Under the pieces are notes generated by a model that saw nothing but the letters and a program-made list of their open reading frames with translations, made no database searches and was not told where the DNA came from. DNA of 64,000 nt from positions 10,430 through 74,429 of the forward strand of contig CAJUEV010000007.1 of NCBI GenBank assembly GCA_910585785.1, read 5' to 3'. Source of the DNA: an uncultured Christensenella sp. GTDB lineage: Bacteria > Bacillota > Clostridia > Christensenellales > Borkfalkiaceae. Positions 51,754 through 59,911 of the stretch are shown here, piece after piece; position 1 is the stretch's first letter; each line of letters starts with the position of its first letter. The position numbers and the translations under genes are program-made.

Positions 51754-52416
51754 TTATTCGGCGGTATGCTCGCCCGTTATCTTGATATTGCAACCATAAT
51801 TTTGACCGTCGCTCCCACCCGTTATATCGGCAATTACGCCGTCCAAAATAAAGTCGTCGTCGAAAGCGTCTAACATCGACCACGCAAGGTCGGAATTTAT
51901 GCGCCCGATACGTTGCCGCGTGCGTGCGTTTATTATATCGGTGCTATTTTCGTACTCGTCCGTCGGCTTATGCTTGATTAAAACCGCGTCGCCGATATTG
52001 CTTTTTTGTATCGCCGATTGGCAGTTATCAAACGTAACGCCGACCGCTTTTGTGTACATCGGCAATTTGATACCGCCGTCAACGGGTGCGCGTATTGCCG
52101 CGTCGGACATTGTAATTACTGAAGGTCGCCGTACATCGGCGGCGGGCGACGTATCTTTTTTCCGTTCGGGAACGGCGGCGGGTTGCGCGTCCCGCTCCGC
52201 TTGCTTTTCGCGCTTGCGGGCAAGCACGGCAAAAACCGTAAACGCAATACCGACAGCAAGCAACAACAAAAATACAATCGCTTGCCACGTTTGCAAATTC
52301 TCGGCGTTTTCGCCTATATCGCCCCCGATAATTCCGCAGAATATAAACACGGGCAACCACGCAACAACGGCAATTATTATCCGCACCGTCCGTTTAAGTT
52401 TGTAAAACCACATCAT
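51754..52416 (-). CDS. Membrane-anchored HIRAN-domain protein
   Basis: Two membrane helices (about 11-31 and 43-66) are followed by a charged linker and, from about 121 to 218, a HIRAN-like domain: YTKAVGVTFDNCQSAI, GDAVLIKHKPTDEYENSTDI in blocks, and RIGRINSDLAWSML. HIRAN domains bind DNA ends or damaged DNA in helicases and repair proteins. The gene lies directly behind the repressor gene, two bases away, on the strand expressed in the lysogen. A role in superinfection exclusion or induction sensing is inference. Confidence 0.65.
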   Translation of the reverse strand: MMWFYKLKRTVRIIIAVVAWLPVFIFCGIIGGDIGENAENLQTWQAIVFLLLLAVGIAFTVFAVLARKREKQAERDAQPAAVPERKKDTSPAADVRRPSVITMSDAAIRAPVDGGIKLPMYTKAVGVTFDNCQSAIQKSNIGDAVLIKHKPTDEYENSTDIINARTRQRIGRINSDLAWSMLDAFDDDFILDGVIADITGGSDGQNYGCNIKITGEHTAE

Positions 52417-52418
52417 AA

Positions 52419-52823
52419 TTAAAAGCCTCCTTCGTCTTTTATTTGTTTTTCGATTTGATATGCAAAGTTTAATAATTCGTTTTTGCGCCGCATATCGAAC
52501 GCCCCCGCAACCGTTATCAATTCGCGCTCGTATTCGGTAAGCACCACGCCCGCCGCACTGCCTGCAATGGCGGTATTATTCGAGTTATTGTTACCGATAA
52601 TTTGTTGCACGGGTGCGCCGCGCGGCTCGCGCCCCGTGATAAGGTAATCAAGCGACACGCCGAAATAGTCGGCAAGCGTTACGCAATGCGTAAGCGTCGG
52701 CGACCGCTTGCCGCTTTTCCACTCCGAAACCGTATTTGCCCGCACGTTTAACGCCCGCACAATATCGCTTTGACGCTTGTTTTGCGCCCGCGCAAGGTCG
52801 AATATTCGCTCCGTAATTGACAT
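52419..52823 (-). CDS. CI-like phage repressor (XRE family)
   Basis: The ATG at 52823 is behind AAGGAGTG and is preferred to an upstream start at 52868. The 134-residue protein has an N-terminal Cro/CI helix-turn-helix (KRQSDIVRALNVRANTVSEWKSGKRSPT in blocks), YFGVSLDYLITGREP, and a C-terminal helical part probably for dimerisation. No LexA-type peptidase motif is present, so induction by RecA cleavage is not expected. Confidence 0.85.
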   Translation of the reverse strand: MSITERIFDLARAQNKRQSDIVRALNVRANTVSEWKSGKRSPTLTHCVTLADYFGVSLDYLITGREPRGAPVQQIIGNNNSNNTAIAGSAAGVVLTEYERELITVAGAFDMRRKNELLNFAYQIEKQIKDEGGF

Positions 52824-52874
52824 ATAAAAAAACACTCCTTGAAACGAATTTTTTTCAATCCGCGACAAGAAGTG

Positions 52875-52903
52875 TTGACAATATCGGCGTATCGGTATAT
52901 AAT
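52875..52903 (+). promoter_or_regulatory. Rightward consensus promoter facing the repressor promoter
   Basis: TTGACA, 17 bases, TATAAT. Its spacer holds two ATCGG strings, and an operator-like palindrome TTATCGG-CGCA-CCGATAA lies just downstream (52914-52931). The transcript would run against the repressor leader and meet a terminator at 53081-53109. Confidence 0.75.
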
Positions 52904-52913
52904 ATACGCAAGG

Positions 52914-52931
52914 TTATCGGCGCACCGATAA
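52914..52931. promoter_or_regulatory. Probable repressor operator
   Basis: Arms TTATCGG and CCGATAA with a four-base centre, at +5 to +22 of the rightward promoter. Related half-sites ATCGG lie in that promoter's spacer. Confidence 0.55.
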
Positions 52932-53006
52932 AAACGGTCGCCCCTATCCGTTAGCCGCGTTTTGTTGGCAAACTTCTTGTCGTGGTATAGGTATTGTCGC
53001 AAATTC

Positions 53007-53035
53007 ATTATACCAAACACGAGAAACTTTGTCAA
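53007..53035 (-). promoter_or_regulatory. Promoter of the repressor operon
   Basis: TTGACA, 17 bases, TATAAT on the minus strand. The leader to the repressor start is about 175 bases and is crossed by the opposing promoter. Apart from these controls 52824-53213 holds no clear gene. Confidence 0.8.
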
Positions 53036-53080
53036 TGAGCGCGGCTATAAAATTATGCGTCGACCGTTATCGGTACATCG

Positions 53081-53109
53081 AAAAACGCCCCACATCGGGA
53101 GCGTTTTTT
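53081..53109 (+). terminator. Terminator of the short rightward transcript
   Basis: AAAACGC-CCC pairs with GGG-A-GCGTTTT across ACATC, with TTTTTT at the end. It would limit the transcript from 52910 to about 200 nt. Confidence 0.7.
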
Positions 53110-53153
53110 GTTTGCAAAAAAGTTAAATTTTTTTGAAAAAATGCGTAAAAGTG

Positions 53154-53182
53154 TTGACATATCACGTTGAACGTGATATAAT
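53154..53182 (+). promoter_or_regulatory. Consensus promoter with palindromic operator
   Basis: TTGACA, 17 bases, TATAAT. The spacer is filled by arms ATATCACGT and ACGTGATAT around TGA (53159-53179), so a dimeric repressor would sit between -35 and -10. It drives the small genes and probably the DDE recombinase. Confidence 0.8.
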
Positions 53183-53213
53183 ATAATCAAGAAAAGCAAA
53201 GGAGGTGAGCAAC

Positions 53214-53348
53214 GTGGACGCAATAAAAAAAGCCTTGCAAGACTTGGCAAATGCGATTGATAACCAAACAGCGGTCGAAAGCGTAAAGGTTACTATCACA
53301 TTGAAGAAGCCGAAGCCCGACAAGGCAACCACCACCGCCGACAAATAA
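53214..53348 (+). CDS. Small hypothetical phage protein (44 aa)
   Basis: A GTG at 53214 follows AAAGGAGGTG. The product is helical at first (IKKALQDLANAIDNQ) and ends in a Lys/Pro/Thr-rich tail. No family recognised. A GAAA-loop hairpin (GGGCGG/CCGCCC) lies 20-35 bases after it. Confidence 0.55.
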   Translation: MDAIKKALQDLANAIDNQTAVESVKVTITLKKPKPDKATTTADK

Positions 53349-53392
53349 TCGGCAAAGGCAGAGCGGGCGGGAAACCGCCCCTCGTAAGTCCT

Positions 53393-53422
53393 ATTGTAGC
53401 ACATCGGCACAGGGTTTGTCAA
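53393..53422 (-). promoter_or_regulatory. Minus-strand promoter, possible antisense RNA start
   Basis: TTGACA, 18 bases, TACAAT on the minus strand. GCCGATGTG next to the -10 is shared with the small-RNA promoter at 30275-30303. The transcript would run antisense to the 44-residue gene through a GC hairpin. Confidence 0.5.
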
Positions 53423-53450
53423 CCCGTATAAATGGACTATGGAGGCAAAA

Positions 53451-53669
53451 ATGGCAAAACAAGCAAAAAAACCGTATGCAATAACCGTTATTTTAAGCGG
53501 ACGCACAAACAATTTTGACAAAAGCAACCCCGACGGGACTTTTACGTTTAAGCCGATTGGAAACAAGCGAACAACGGAAACTTCAGCGGTCGCCGCCGTC
53601 AAAAGGACTTGCGCTCTTTGTGGTTGCAAGGTTGAAAAAATCGTAAAAATCGAAAAATTGGAGGTATAA
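53451..53669 (+). CDS. Small hypothetical phage protein (72 aa)
   Basis: The ATG at 53451 has GGAGG at the right distance, better than the ATG at 53439. The product contains one CALCGC knuckle near its end and mostly beta strands before it. No family recognised. Confidence 0.55.
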   Translation: MAKQAKKPYAITVILSGRTNNFDKSNPDGTFTFKPIGNKRTTETSAVAAVKRTCALCGCKVEKIVKIEKLEV

Positions 53670-53670
53670 T

Positions 53671-53838
53671 ATGACTATCGAAAAAAACGGCAAAATTTAC
53701 ACGGTACGCGAAAATAAAGCGTCTTGGACGGTATCGGTTGCCGCCGACCGTGTTACCGTATCGGCGAATGTATCAAAAGTCGATTGCCCCACTTTTGAAA
53801 GTTTGAAGGCGTTTGTCGCCGAAAATAGCATTTTTTAA
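53671..53838 (+). CDS. Small hypothetical phage protein (55 aa)
   Basis: The ATG at 53671, behind GGAGG, is one base past the previous stop. The product looks like a single beta-rich domain with a C-terminal helix (TFESLKAFVAEN). Function unknown. Confidence 0.5.
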   Translation: MTIEKNGKIYTVRENKASWTVSVAADRVTVSANVSKVDCPTFESLKAFVAENSIF

Positions 53839-53850
53839 GGGGGTGCGGAT

Positions 53851-54042
53851 ATGGCACGAAGCGAAGCGCAAAAAGCCGCCGACGGGCGTTACCGCGAAAA
53901 AACGCAAGGCAAATACAAGCATTTTGTCGTAAACTTAAAATGCGACGAGTGCGACCGTATCGAAGCCGCAATATCGGCGGCGGGTTTATCGAAAGCCGAA
54001 TTTTTGCGGCAAGCGGTTGAACAGTTGAAAAAAAAGCAATAA
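53851..54042 (+). CDS. Ribbon-helix-helix-like small protein (63 aa)
   Basis: Starts behind AAGGGGGTG. The pattern KHFVVNLKCDECDRIEAAISAAGLSKAEFLRQAV (in blocks) fits a ribbon-helix-helix DNA-binding protein. It lies just upstream of the recombinase gene and is a candidate for the factor binding the operator at 53159-53179. Confidence 0.6.
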   Translation: MARSEAQKAADGRYREKTQGKYKHFVVNLKCDECDRIEAAISAAGLSKAEFLRQAVEQLKKKQ

Positions 54043-54049
54043 ACACGAC

Positions 54050-54080
54050 AAGCGGGCGACACATCACGGTTGCCCGCTTT
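54050..54080 (+). terminator. Hairpin between the small genes and the DDE recombinase
   Basis: AAGCGGGC pairs with GCCCGCTT, loop of 14 bases, followed by a short T-run. It could reduce read-through into the recombinase gene. Confidence 0.6.
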
Positions 54081-54098
54081 TACTTCACGGAGGAAAAT

Positions 54099-55118
54099 AT
54101 GAAAGGTATAAAATTTACAGCACGGGAAAAACAAAAAGCCCTCGAATTATGGGGCAAATGCGGCGACTACTTTTACGCCGCGAAAAAATCAAAATGCACG
54201 GTGCAAAGCCTTTACCGTTGGCGGCGGCAGTTCGACGGCACGCTCGCAAGTCTTGATAACAAGTCAAGCCGCCCCCACACACCGCACCCGAACGCACACA
54301 CGGAAGCGGAAGCGGCAAACATCGCCGCCGTTTTCAAAGAACGCCCCGACATAAGTTACGCGGAAGCGTTGGGCGTACTGCGCACGCAATACGGTTACTC
54401 GCGCACATACGGCGGTTTTTATCGGTATTTAATGAAGCATAAACTCCGCCCCGCCCGCGAATACGACGGCTATATCCCGCAACCGTATGACACGCCGACA
54501 ATGCTCGGCTTAAAATGGCAAATGGACGTAAAATACGTCCCGCGCGAATGTTACAAAGGAGTCGTCCCCTGCGACGAAAAACGCACGCGCTTTTTTCAAT
54601 ACACAATGATTGACGAAGCAACGCGCGAGCGTTTTATTTATCCATATACGGAACAAACGGCAACAGCGACAAAAAACTTTATACAACGCGCAATCGTTTA
54701 TTTTGGATATATTCCCGATTGTATTCAAACGGACAACGGCGGCGAATTTACAAACCCACGCGGGGCGGGTTGCAAAAAGGTACATATCGCCGACGAAATA
54801 ATGAACAAATTAAAAATCAAACATCAACTTATACGGGCATACACGCCCCGCCATAACGGAAAAGTCGAACGGTCGCACCGCACCGACAGCGAGAATTTTT
54901 ACCGCTTTTTGAAATTCAGTACATACGGGGAATTATGCGAAAAAATGCGCGATTGGTGCAACCGTTACAATAATTGTCCCCACTCCGCGCTCCGCGATAA
55001 AGACGGGCGGCGGGTTTGGCAAACACCGCTCGAAAAACGCGCCGAATTATTGGACGAATTGAAAAACGCGGCGGCGGGCGTTTATCACGTTCGATTATTA
55101 AAGCCGAAAGCGGCATAA
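54099..55118 (+). CDS. DDE-type recombinase (IS3/IS481-like integrase core), likely prophage integrase
   Basis: The 339-residue protein begins with a helix-turn-helix of transposase type (REKQKALELWGKCGDYFYAAKKS, SLYRWRRQFDG in blocks) and continues with an rve-type catalytic core: Asp143 (WQMDVKY), Asp212 (IQTDNGGEF) and Glu257 (NGKVERSHR). No tyrosine or serine integrase is present in the prophage, and this gene is next to the right boundary repeat, so it is the best candidate for the integrating enzyme. An inserted IS element is the alternative, but its codon style and ribosome site match the neighbouring phage genes and no IS ends were found around it. Confidence 0.8.
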   Translation: MKGIKFTAREKQKALELWGKCGDYFYAAKKSKCTVQSLYRWRRQFDGTLASLDNKSSRPHTPHPNAHTEAEAANIAAVFKERPDISYAEALGVLRTQYGYSRTYGGFYRYLMKHKLRPAREYDGYIPQPYDTPTMLGLKWQMDVKYVPRECYKGVVPCDEKRTRFFQYTMIDEATRERFIYPYTEQTATATKNFIQRAIVYFGYIPDCIQTDNGGEFTNPRGAGCKKVHIADEIMNKLKIKHQLIRAYTPRHNGKVERSHRTDSENFYRFLKFSTYGELCEKMRDWCNRYNNCPHSALRDKDGRRVWQTPLEKRAELLDELKNAAAGVYHVRLLKPKAA

Positions 55119-55344
55119 ACGCTTAACCGACCGCACAGACACGGCGACATCGGGCGAATACAACCGCACCCGAACGGGCGGCGGTGCTTTTCTATGTCCT
55201 TTTATCGGTTTTTCGCCCGCCTATACCCCGCCGCAAGGCTCGTCAAACCCCTTTTTACTTGACTTTTTGCCCGTTTTCGGGTATATTTAAGAAAATTTAT
55301 AAAAACTTCTAAAAACCTATTAAAAAAGGCTTGACAAAACAACA

Positions 55345-55360
55345 AATTCGATAAAATTTT
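55345..55360. repeat. Right prophage boundary (attR-like direct repeat)
   Basis: Exact copy of the 16-bp repeat at 25538-25553, in the same orientation. The phage side ends in CA. The segment between the repeats is 29,791 bp. Confidence 0.75.
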
Positions 55361-55392
55361 CACAAAAAATTTAGCGCTTTCGTGGGTTGTTT

Positions 55393-55423
55393 TTGTTTAT
55401 CCGCGCCAGAATTGTTGTATAAT
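55393..55423 (+). promoter_or_regulatory. Promoter of the mcsA-mcsB-clpC operon
   Basis: TATAAT at 55418 with a weak TTGTTT 19 bases upstream. AACGGT-AAA-ACCGTT (55431-55445) covers the expected start point and is a probable operator. No CtsR box (GTCAAA repeats) was seen. Confidence 0.5.
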
Positions 55424-55519
55424 TAAAGTGAACGGTAAAACCGTTATAAGTTTTTTGCTTGCGTCGTAGATTTAAAAAGTTTAAAAGCGGCGGTGAAAAA
55501 TTATTAAGGAAGTTTTAAA

Positions 55520-56014
55520 ATGCTTTGTCAGCACTGCAAAAAAAACGTTGCGACTTATAACCGAATAGACGAAATAAACGGCGAACGCTTTGAAACGCAC
55601 CTTTGCCAAAGTTGTTACATAAACTTGTTCGGAGGATTAAATTCAATGAACGCGGCGGGGGATATAGACGCGCTGCTGTTCGGCACGCCTTCGTTCGGCA
55701 GAAAAAAGTGCCCCGTTTGCGGAACTTCCTACTCTGATTACGAAAGGACGGGGCTGCTTGGCTGCGCAAGTTGTTACGACGTTTTTAAAGAAGAGCTTAT
55801 GCCTACGGTAAAGCGCATTCACGGCAAAACCCAGCATGTCGGCAAAATCGGTTTGAACAACGACGACCACGGGCTGTACCGCAGACTTAAATCTTTGCAA
55901 GAACAACTTGAATCCGCGCTGCGCAACAAACGTTTTGCCGAAGCGGGCAGACTAAACAAACGCATTGACGAGATAACAAAAACGTTGTACGGGGAGGGAA
56001 ACGGCGATGACTGA
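55520..56014 (+). CDS. mcsA: McsA, activator of the protein-arginine kinase
   Basis: A 164-residue protein with four CxxC-type pairs (CQHCKKN, CQSCY, CPVCGTS, CASCYD) that bind zinc and a C-terminal UVR-type coil (YRRLKSLQEQLESALRNKRFAEAGRLN in blocks). In Bacillota it binds and stimulates McsB and links it to ClpC. The start overlap with mcsB is eight bases. The usual upstream ctsR gene is absent here. Confidence 0.92.
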   Translation: MLCQHCKKNVATYNRIDEINGERFETHLCQSCYINLFGGLNSMNAAGDIDALLFGTPSFGRKKCPVCGTSYSDYERTGLLGCASCYDVFKEELMPTVKRIHGKTQHVGKIGLNNDDHGLYRRLKSLQEQLESALRNKRFAEAGRLNKRIDEITKTLYGEGNGDD

Positions 56015-57032
56015 TATTACCAGAACCGTAGTTTCAACCCGCGTGCGTCTGGCAAGAAATCTTGAAGGCTATCCGTTCCCGTCCCACCTGCACGACGAGA
56101 AGCAGGCGAAGGAAATTATACGTCTGGTGTCGTCTGGACTTTCGCGCGTGGACGGTTTCAATCAGCCGGACGAGTTCAAGTTATATTATATGGACGGCAT
56201 TTCGGACGAGGAGGCGCTTTCTTTAAAAGAAAATCACCTTATAAGTCCAAATCTCGTAAAAAACAGAAAGTACTCGGCCGCGCTTATCAACAGCGACAAA
56301 AGCATTTCTATAATGATTAACGAGGAAGACCACCTGCGCGAACAGTGCATTGTCAAGGGGTTGGACTTGCGACTGGCATATAACGCTATGTCGCGAATAG
56401 ACGCAAAAATTTCTTCATCAATGAAGTTTGCCTTTGACGAGCAGTTCGGCTATCTTACCGCCTGCCCTACAAATCTGGGCACCGGTTTGAGGGCTTCCGT
56501 AATGTTCTTTTTGCCCGCCCTGACAATAAACGGGCTTATGCCGAAAGTCGTGCGCAGCATTTCAAGGCTGGGGCTTACCGTTCGCGGAATGTACGGCGAA
56601 GGCAGCGAAGCGGAAGGGTATATGTACCAGATAAGCAACGAGGTGACGTTGGGCGTGTCGGAGGAAGAAATTCTTTCTTCGGTGGAAGACGTGGTTAAAA
56701 AAGTTTGCGCGCTTGAAGAAAGCGAGCGTTCCGCATTGAGGGAAGGGGCTTCCGCTTTGGACATCCGCGACGAGTGTATGCGCTCTTACGGGGTGCTTAC
56801 GAATTGCGTGCGGCTTACCACGGGCGAACTTATAAAACTTGCTTCAAACGTAAAACTTGGCGCCTGTCTTGGCTATATCAATTTGCAGGACGTGTCGCTT
56901 ATAGACGACCTTACGGTAAAAATGCGCGCTTCAAATATTACAGCCGCGGCGGGAAGGCGTCTTTCCCCCGTTGAACGGGATATGTACAGGGCGGAATTTA
57001 CCGGTAAATACCTAAAAAAAATAATAACTTAA
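56007..57032 (+). CDS. mcsB: Protein-arginine kinase McsB
   Basis: A 341-residue guanido-kinase-type enzyme that phosphorylates arginine residues and so marks proteins for ClpCP. STRVRLARNL, the NEEDHLREQ loop with its catalytic Glu, and TACPTNLGTGLRASV are intact. It overlaps mcsA and precedes clpC by 75 bases. Confidence 0.95.
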   Translation: MTDITRTVVSTRVRLARNLEGYPFPSHLHDEKQAKEIIRLVSSGLSRVDGFNQPDEFKLYYMDGISDEEALSLKENHLISPNLVKNRKYSAALINSDKSISIMINEEDHLREQCIVKGLDLRLAYNAMSRIDAKISSSMKFAFDEQFGYLTACPTNLGTGLRASVMFFLPALTINGLMPKVVRSISRLGLTVRGMYGEGSEAEGYMYQISNEVTLGVSEEEILSSVEDVVKKVCALEESERSALREGASALDIRDECMRSYGVLTNCVRLTTGELIKLASNVKLGACLGYINLQDVSLIDDLTVKMRASNITAAAGRRLSPVERDMYRAEFTGKYLKKIIT

Positions 57033-57107
57033 ACGCGCGCAGAAACGATGTCAAAATTTGCGCGCAATAACGCTTAAATCAACCATATAAAGGGGGTAAT
57101 TGAAAAA

Positions 57108-59633
57108 ATGAACTTCAATAAATTCACCGACAATTTACAACAGGTTATTTCCGTTGCGGAAGAAGCGGCAAAAATTTACGGCAGCAGTTATATCGGCAGC
57201 GAACATATAGTTTTCGCTATGCTAAACTGTCCCGATTGCACCGCATACAAAGTGCTTGCTTCGTGCGACGTTTCGGAGGCGGCTTACCGCGAATATTTTC
57301 AACGTTCGATAGACAAACGCTCTAATATCACCGGGTATACGCCGCGCACAAAGCATATGATAGAGCGCGCGCTGGAACTTTCGATAGACATAAACGGAGA
57401 GGACTCGCTTGCGGGAACCGAGCATATGCTGCTTGCCGTAATGTCTTCTAACGACTGTCTGGCTATGCGTATTTTGTACGCGCTTGGAATAAATATTGCC
57501 GTGCTTGCGGGCAAGTTGGACCTTGTAATAAACGGCGGCATAACCGAGTTTGGGCAGGAGGAGGAAAGCGAAGACCCGTTTAAGGGCTTTGCTGAAAGTT
57601 TTTTCGGCAACTCGCACTCTGCCGGCGGCTCCGCACAGAAAAAACCCAAGGAAAACCGCGCTTCAAGTCCGCTTGACAAGTCGGTTTTGCAGTACGGCTC
57701 GGACTTAACGCAAAAAGCGCGCGAGGGGAAAATAGACCCCGTAATAGGCAGAAAAAAAGAAATAGACAAAATTATACAGGTGCTTTCTCGCAGAACGAAA
57801 AACAACCCCGTGCTTATAGGCGAGCCCGGCGTGGGTAAAAGCGCCGTTGTGGAAGGGCTTGCTCAGGCGATAGTCAAAAACGAAGTGCCCGACCTGCTTA
57901 AAAACAAAGTTGTGTTTTCGCTTGACCTTGCGGGAATGGTTGCCGGCGCAAAGTACCGCGGCGACTTTGAAGAAAGGCTTAAAAATGCTATAAACTCCAT
58001 AAAAAGCAACGGCAACGTAATTTTGTTTATAGACGAAATTCATCAGCTTGTCGGCGCCGGCTCCACTTCGGAAGGCAATATGGACGCCGCAAATATTTTA
58101 AAGCCTATGCTTGCCCGCGGCGAGTTGCAAACGGTAGGCGCCACCACTCTGGAAGAATACAGAAAGTATATTGAAAAAGATTCCGCCCTCGAACGCCGTT
58201 TTACTCCCGTTCAGGTGGACGAACCCAACGTTGAGGACACAATCGAAATATTGCGCGGCTTGCGCGACAAGTACGAGGCGCATCACAAAGTGGTAATCAC
58301 CGACGAGGCGATAATAGCGGCGGCAACCCTTTCCGACAGATATATTACGGACAGATATTTGCCCGACAAAGCGATAGATTTGATTGACGAAGCGGCTTCG
58401 CGCGCTCGCCTTAACGCAATGAACAGCCCCGACGAGGTGAAGGAACTCGAAGAAAAATTGAAGCGATTGAACCTTGAAAAAAACAAGGCGGCAAAGGGCG
58501 AAAATTACTCTCAGGCGCAAAAACTTGTCGGCGAAATAACCGAAGTTCAGGAAAAAATAAAAAAACTCACTTCCGATTGGAAGGGTGAAAAGCAGACTAC
58601 CGCGCCTAATATAGGCAGCAACGAAATAGCGGATATAGTAAGCGGTTGGACGGGCGTGCCCGTGGTTAAACTTACCGAGCAGGAAAGCGAAAAACTTTTG
58701 CACCTGGAAGAAAATCTTCATAAAAGAATAATCGGTCAGGACGAGGCTGTTTCCGCCGTTTCAAAGGCAATTCGCCGTGCCCGCGCAGGTTTAAACGAGC
58801 CGGATAAGCCCATAGGTTCGTTCATATTCGTGGGACCCACCGGCGTCGGTAAAACCGACCTTGCAAAAGCGCTTGCCGAGGCTATGTTCGGGGACGAAAA
58901 ACTTATGATAAGGCTGGATATGTCCGAGTTTATGGAAAAACACTCGGTTTCCAAACTTATAGGCGCGCCTCCCGGCTATATCGGATACGACGACAATAAC
59001 GGCGGGCAGCTTACCGAACGCGTGCGCCGCAAGCCGTACTCGGTTGTTCTTTTCGACGAGGTTGAAAAAGCCCACCCCGACGTCTTCAACGTGCTGTTGC
59101 AAATTCTTGACGACGGCAGACTAACCGACAGCAAGGGCAGGGTTATAAACTTTAAAAATACAATAATAATTATGACGTCAAACATAGGCGCAAGCCGCAT
59201 TAAAAAGATGTCCAACTTCGGATTTTCTTCGGGTGACGAAAATGACAGCGGCTACGAAAAAATGAAAGAGGACATAAACGAAGCGCTTAAAGAGCAGTTT
59301 AAACCGGAGTTTTTAAACCGCCTTGACGAAATAATTATATTCCGTAAACTTACAAAGGAAGAAGCGGGAAAAATCTGCCGCAAAATTACGGACGCCCTTT
59401 CCGAAAGACTTAATAACAGAAATATAAAACTTGTTGTTTCCGACGAGGCTATGGATAAAATTCTTGACGAAGGCTATAACGATATGTTTGGCGCGCGCCC
59501 CCTTAAAAGGGTTGTGCAAAAGCGCATTGAAGACAGGCTTTCCGATGAAATTCTGGCGGGGCATATCCTTCCCAACGAAACGGTTACCGTTGGCGTTTCA
59601 AACGGCGAATTTGTTTTCCGTTCCGAAAAATAA
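57108..59633 (+). CDS. clpC: ClpC AAA+ unfoldase
   Basis: An 841-residue HSP100 chaperone that feeds arginine-phosphorylated or adaptor-delivered proteins to ClpP. It shows the N-terminal double Clp repeat (1-145), two AAA domains with Walker [14 protein letters not shown] and [13 protein letters not shown], a short middle coil with UVR motif ([18 protein letters not shown]), and a C-terminal D2 small domain. The ribosome site is AAAGGGGG. A strong terminator follows. Confidence 0.97.
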   Translation: MNFNKFTDNLQQVISVAEEAAKIYGSSYIGSEHIVFAMLNCPDCTAYKVLASCDVSEAAYREYFQRSIDKRSNITGYTPRTKHMIERALELSIDINGEDSLAGTEHMLLAVMSSNDCLAMRILYALGINIAVLAGKLDLVINGGITEFGQEEESEDPFKGFAESFFGNSHSAGGSAQKKPKENRASSPLDKSVLQYGSDLTQKAREGKIDPVIGRKKEIDKIIQVLSRRTKNNPVLIGEPGVGKSAVVEGLAQAIVKNEVPDLLKNKVVFSLDLAGMVAGAKYRGDFEERLKNAINSIKSNGNVILFIDEIHQLVGAGSTSEGNMDAANILKPMLARGELQTVGATTLEEYRKYIEKDSALERRFTPVQVDEPNVEDTIEILRGLRDKYEAHHKVVITDEAIIAAATLSDRYITDRYLPDKAIDLIDEAASRARLNAMNSPDEVKELEEKLKRLNLEKNKAAKGENYSQAQKLVGEITEVQEKIKKLTSDWKGEKQTTAPNIGSNEIADIVSGWTGVPVVKLTEQESEKLLHLEENLHKRIIGQDEAVSAVSKAIRRARAGLNEPDKPIGSFIFVGPTGVGKTDLAKALAEAMFGDEKLMIRLDMSEFMEKHSVSKLIGAPPGYIGYDDNNGGQLTERVRRKPYSVVLFDEVEKAHPDVFNVLLQILDDGRLTDSKGRVINFKNTIIIMTSNIGASRIKKMSNFGFSSGDENDSGYEKMKEDINEALKEQFKPEFLNRLDEIIIFRKLTKEEAGKICRKITDALSERLNNRNIKLVVSDEAMDKILDEGYNDMFGARPLKRVVQKRIEDRLSDEILAGHILPNETVTVGVSNGEFVFRSEK

Positions 59634-59653
59634 AATCAAAACGTAAATTAATA

Positions 59654-59687
59654 AGCCCGCTATCTTCGCAGTTGAAGATAGCGGGCT
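59654..59687 (+). terminator. Terminator of the clpC operon
   Basis: AGCCCGCTATCTTC pairs exactly with GAAGATAGCGGGCT across six bases, followed by ATGCTTT. Confidence 0.88.
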
Positions 59688-59911
59688 ATGCTTTATAAAA
59701 AATATTTAACCATATTACCGACTCTTTACCAAATTACCAATGAAAAATTCGCTAAAAACGGCTTTTACTAATACTTTACTAATGGTAGAGTGTGTTTTTA
59801 TATGTGTAGAGCGGTGAAAAATTTAATTAGAACTTAAAAATTCAAGTGTAGGTTTACCTTTTGTTTAAGCCGTATATAATTAATAAAAAATGAAAAAAGG
59901 CGGGCAACAAA

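Larger units (their letters stand above)
55119..55519. other. Right prophage end, boundary repeat and mcsA control region
   Basis: No gene is seen in this gap. It contains the phage right end (to 55344), whose inverted terminus reads TGTTGTTTT, the 16-bp repeat (55345-55360), the mcsA promoter and a palindrome at its start point (55431-55445). Confidence 0.6.

Noticed and set aside
51754..52868. Toxin-antitoxin pair
   Set aside because: The upstream gene is a typical phage CI-like repressor beside its operators, and the downstream protein has membrane and HIRAN-like parts rather than a toxin fold.
54099..55118. DDE gene as a plain IS element inserted in the prophage
   Set aside because: No inverted repeats or short target duplication were found around the gene itself, it shares style and spacing with adjacent phage genes, and the prophage has no other integrase. 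Not fully excluded.
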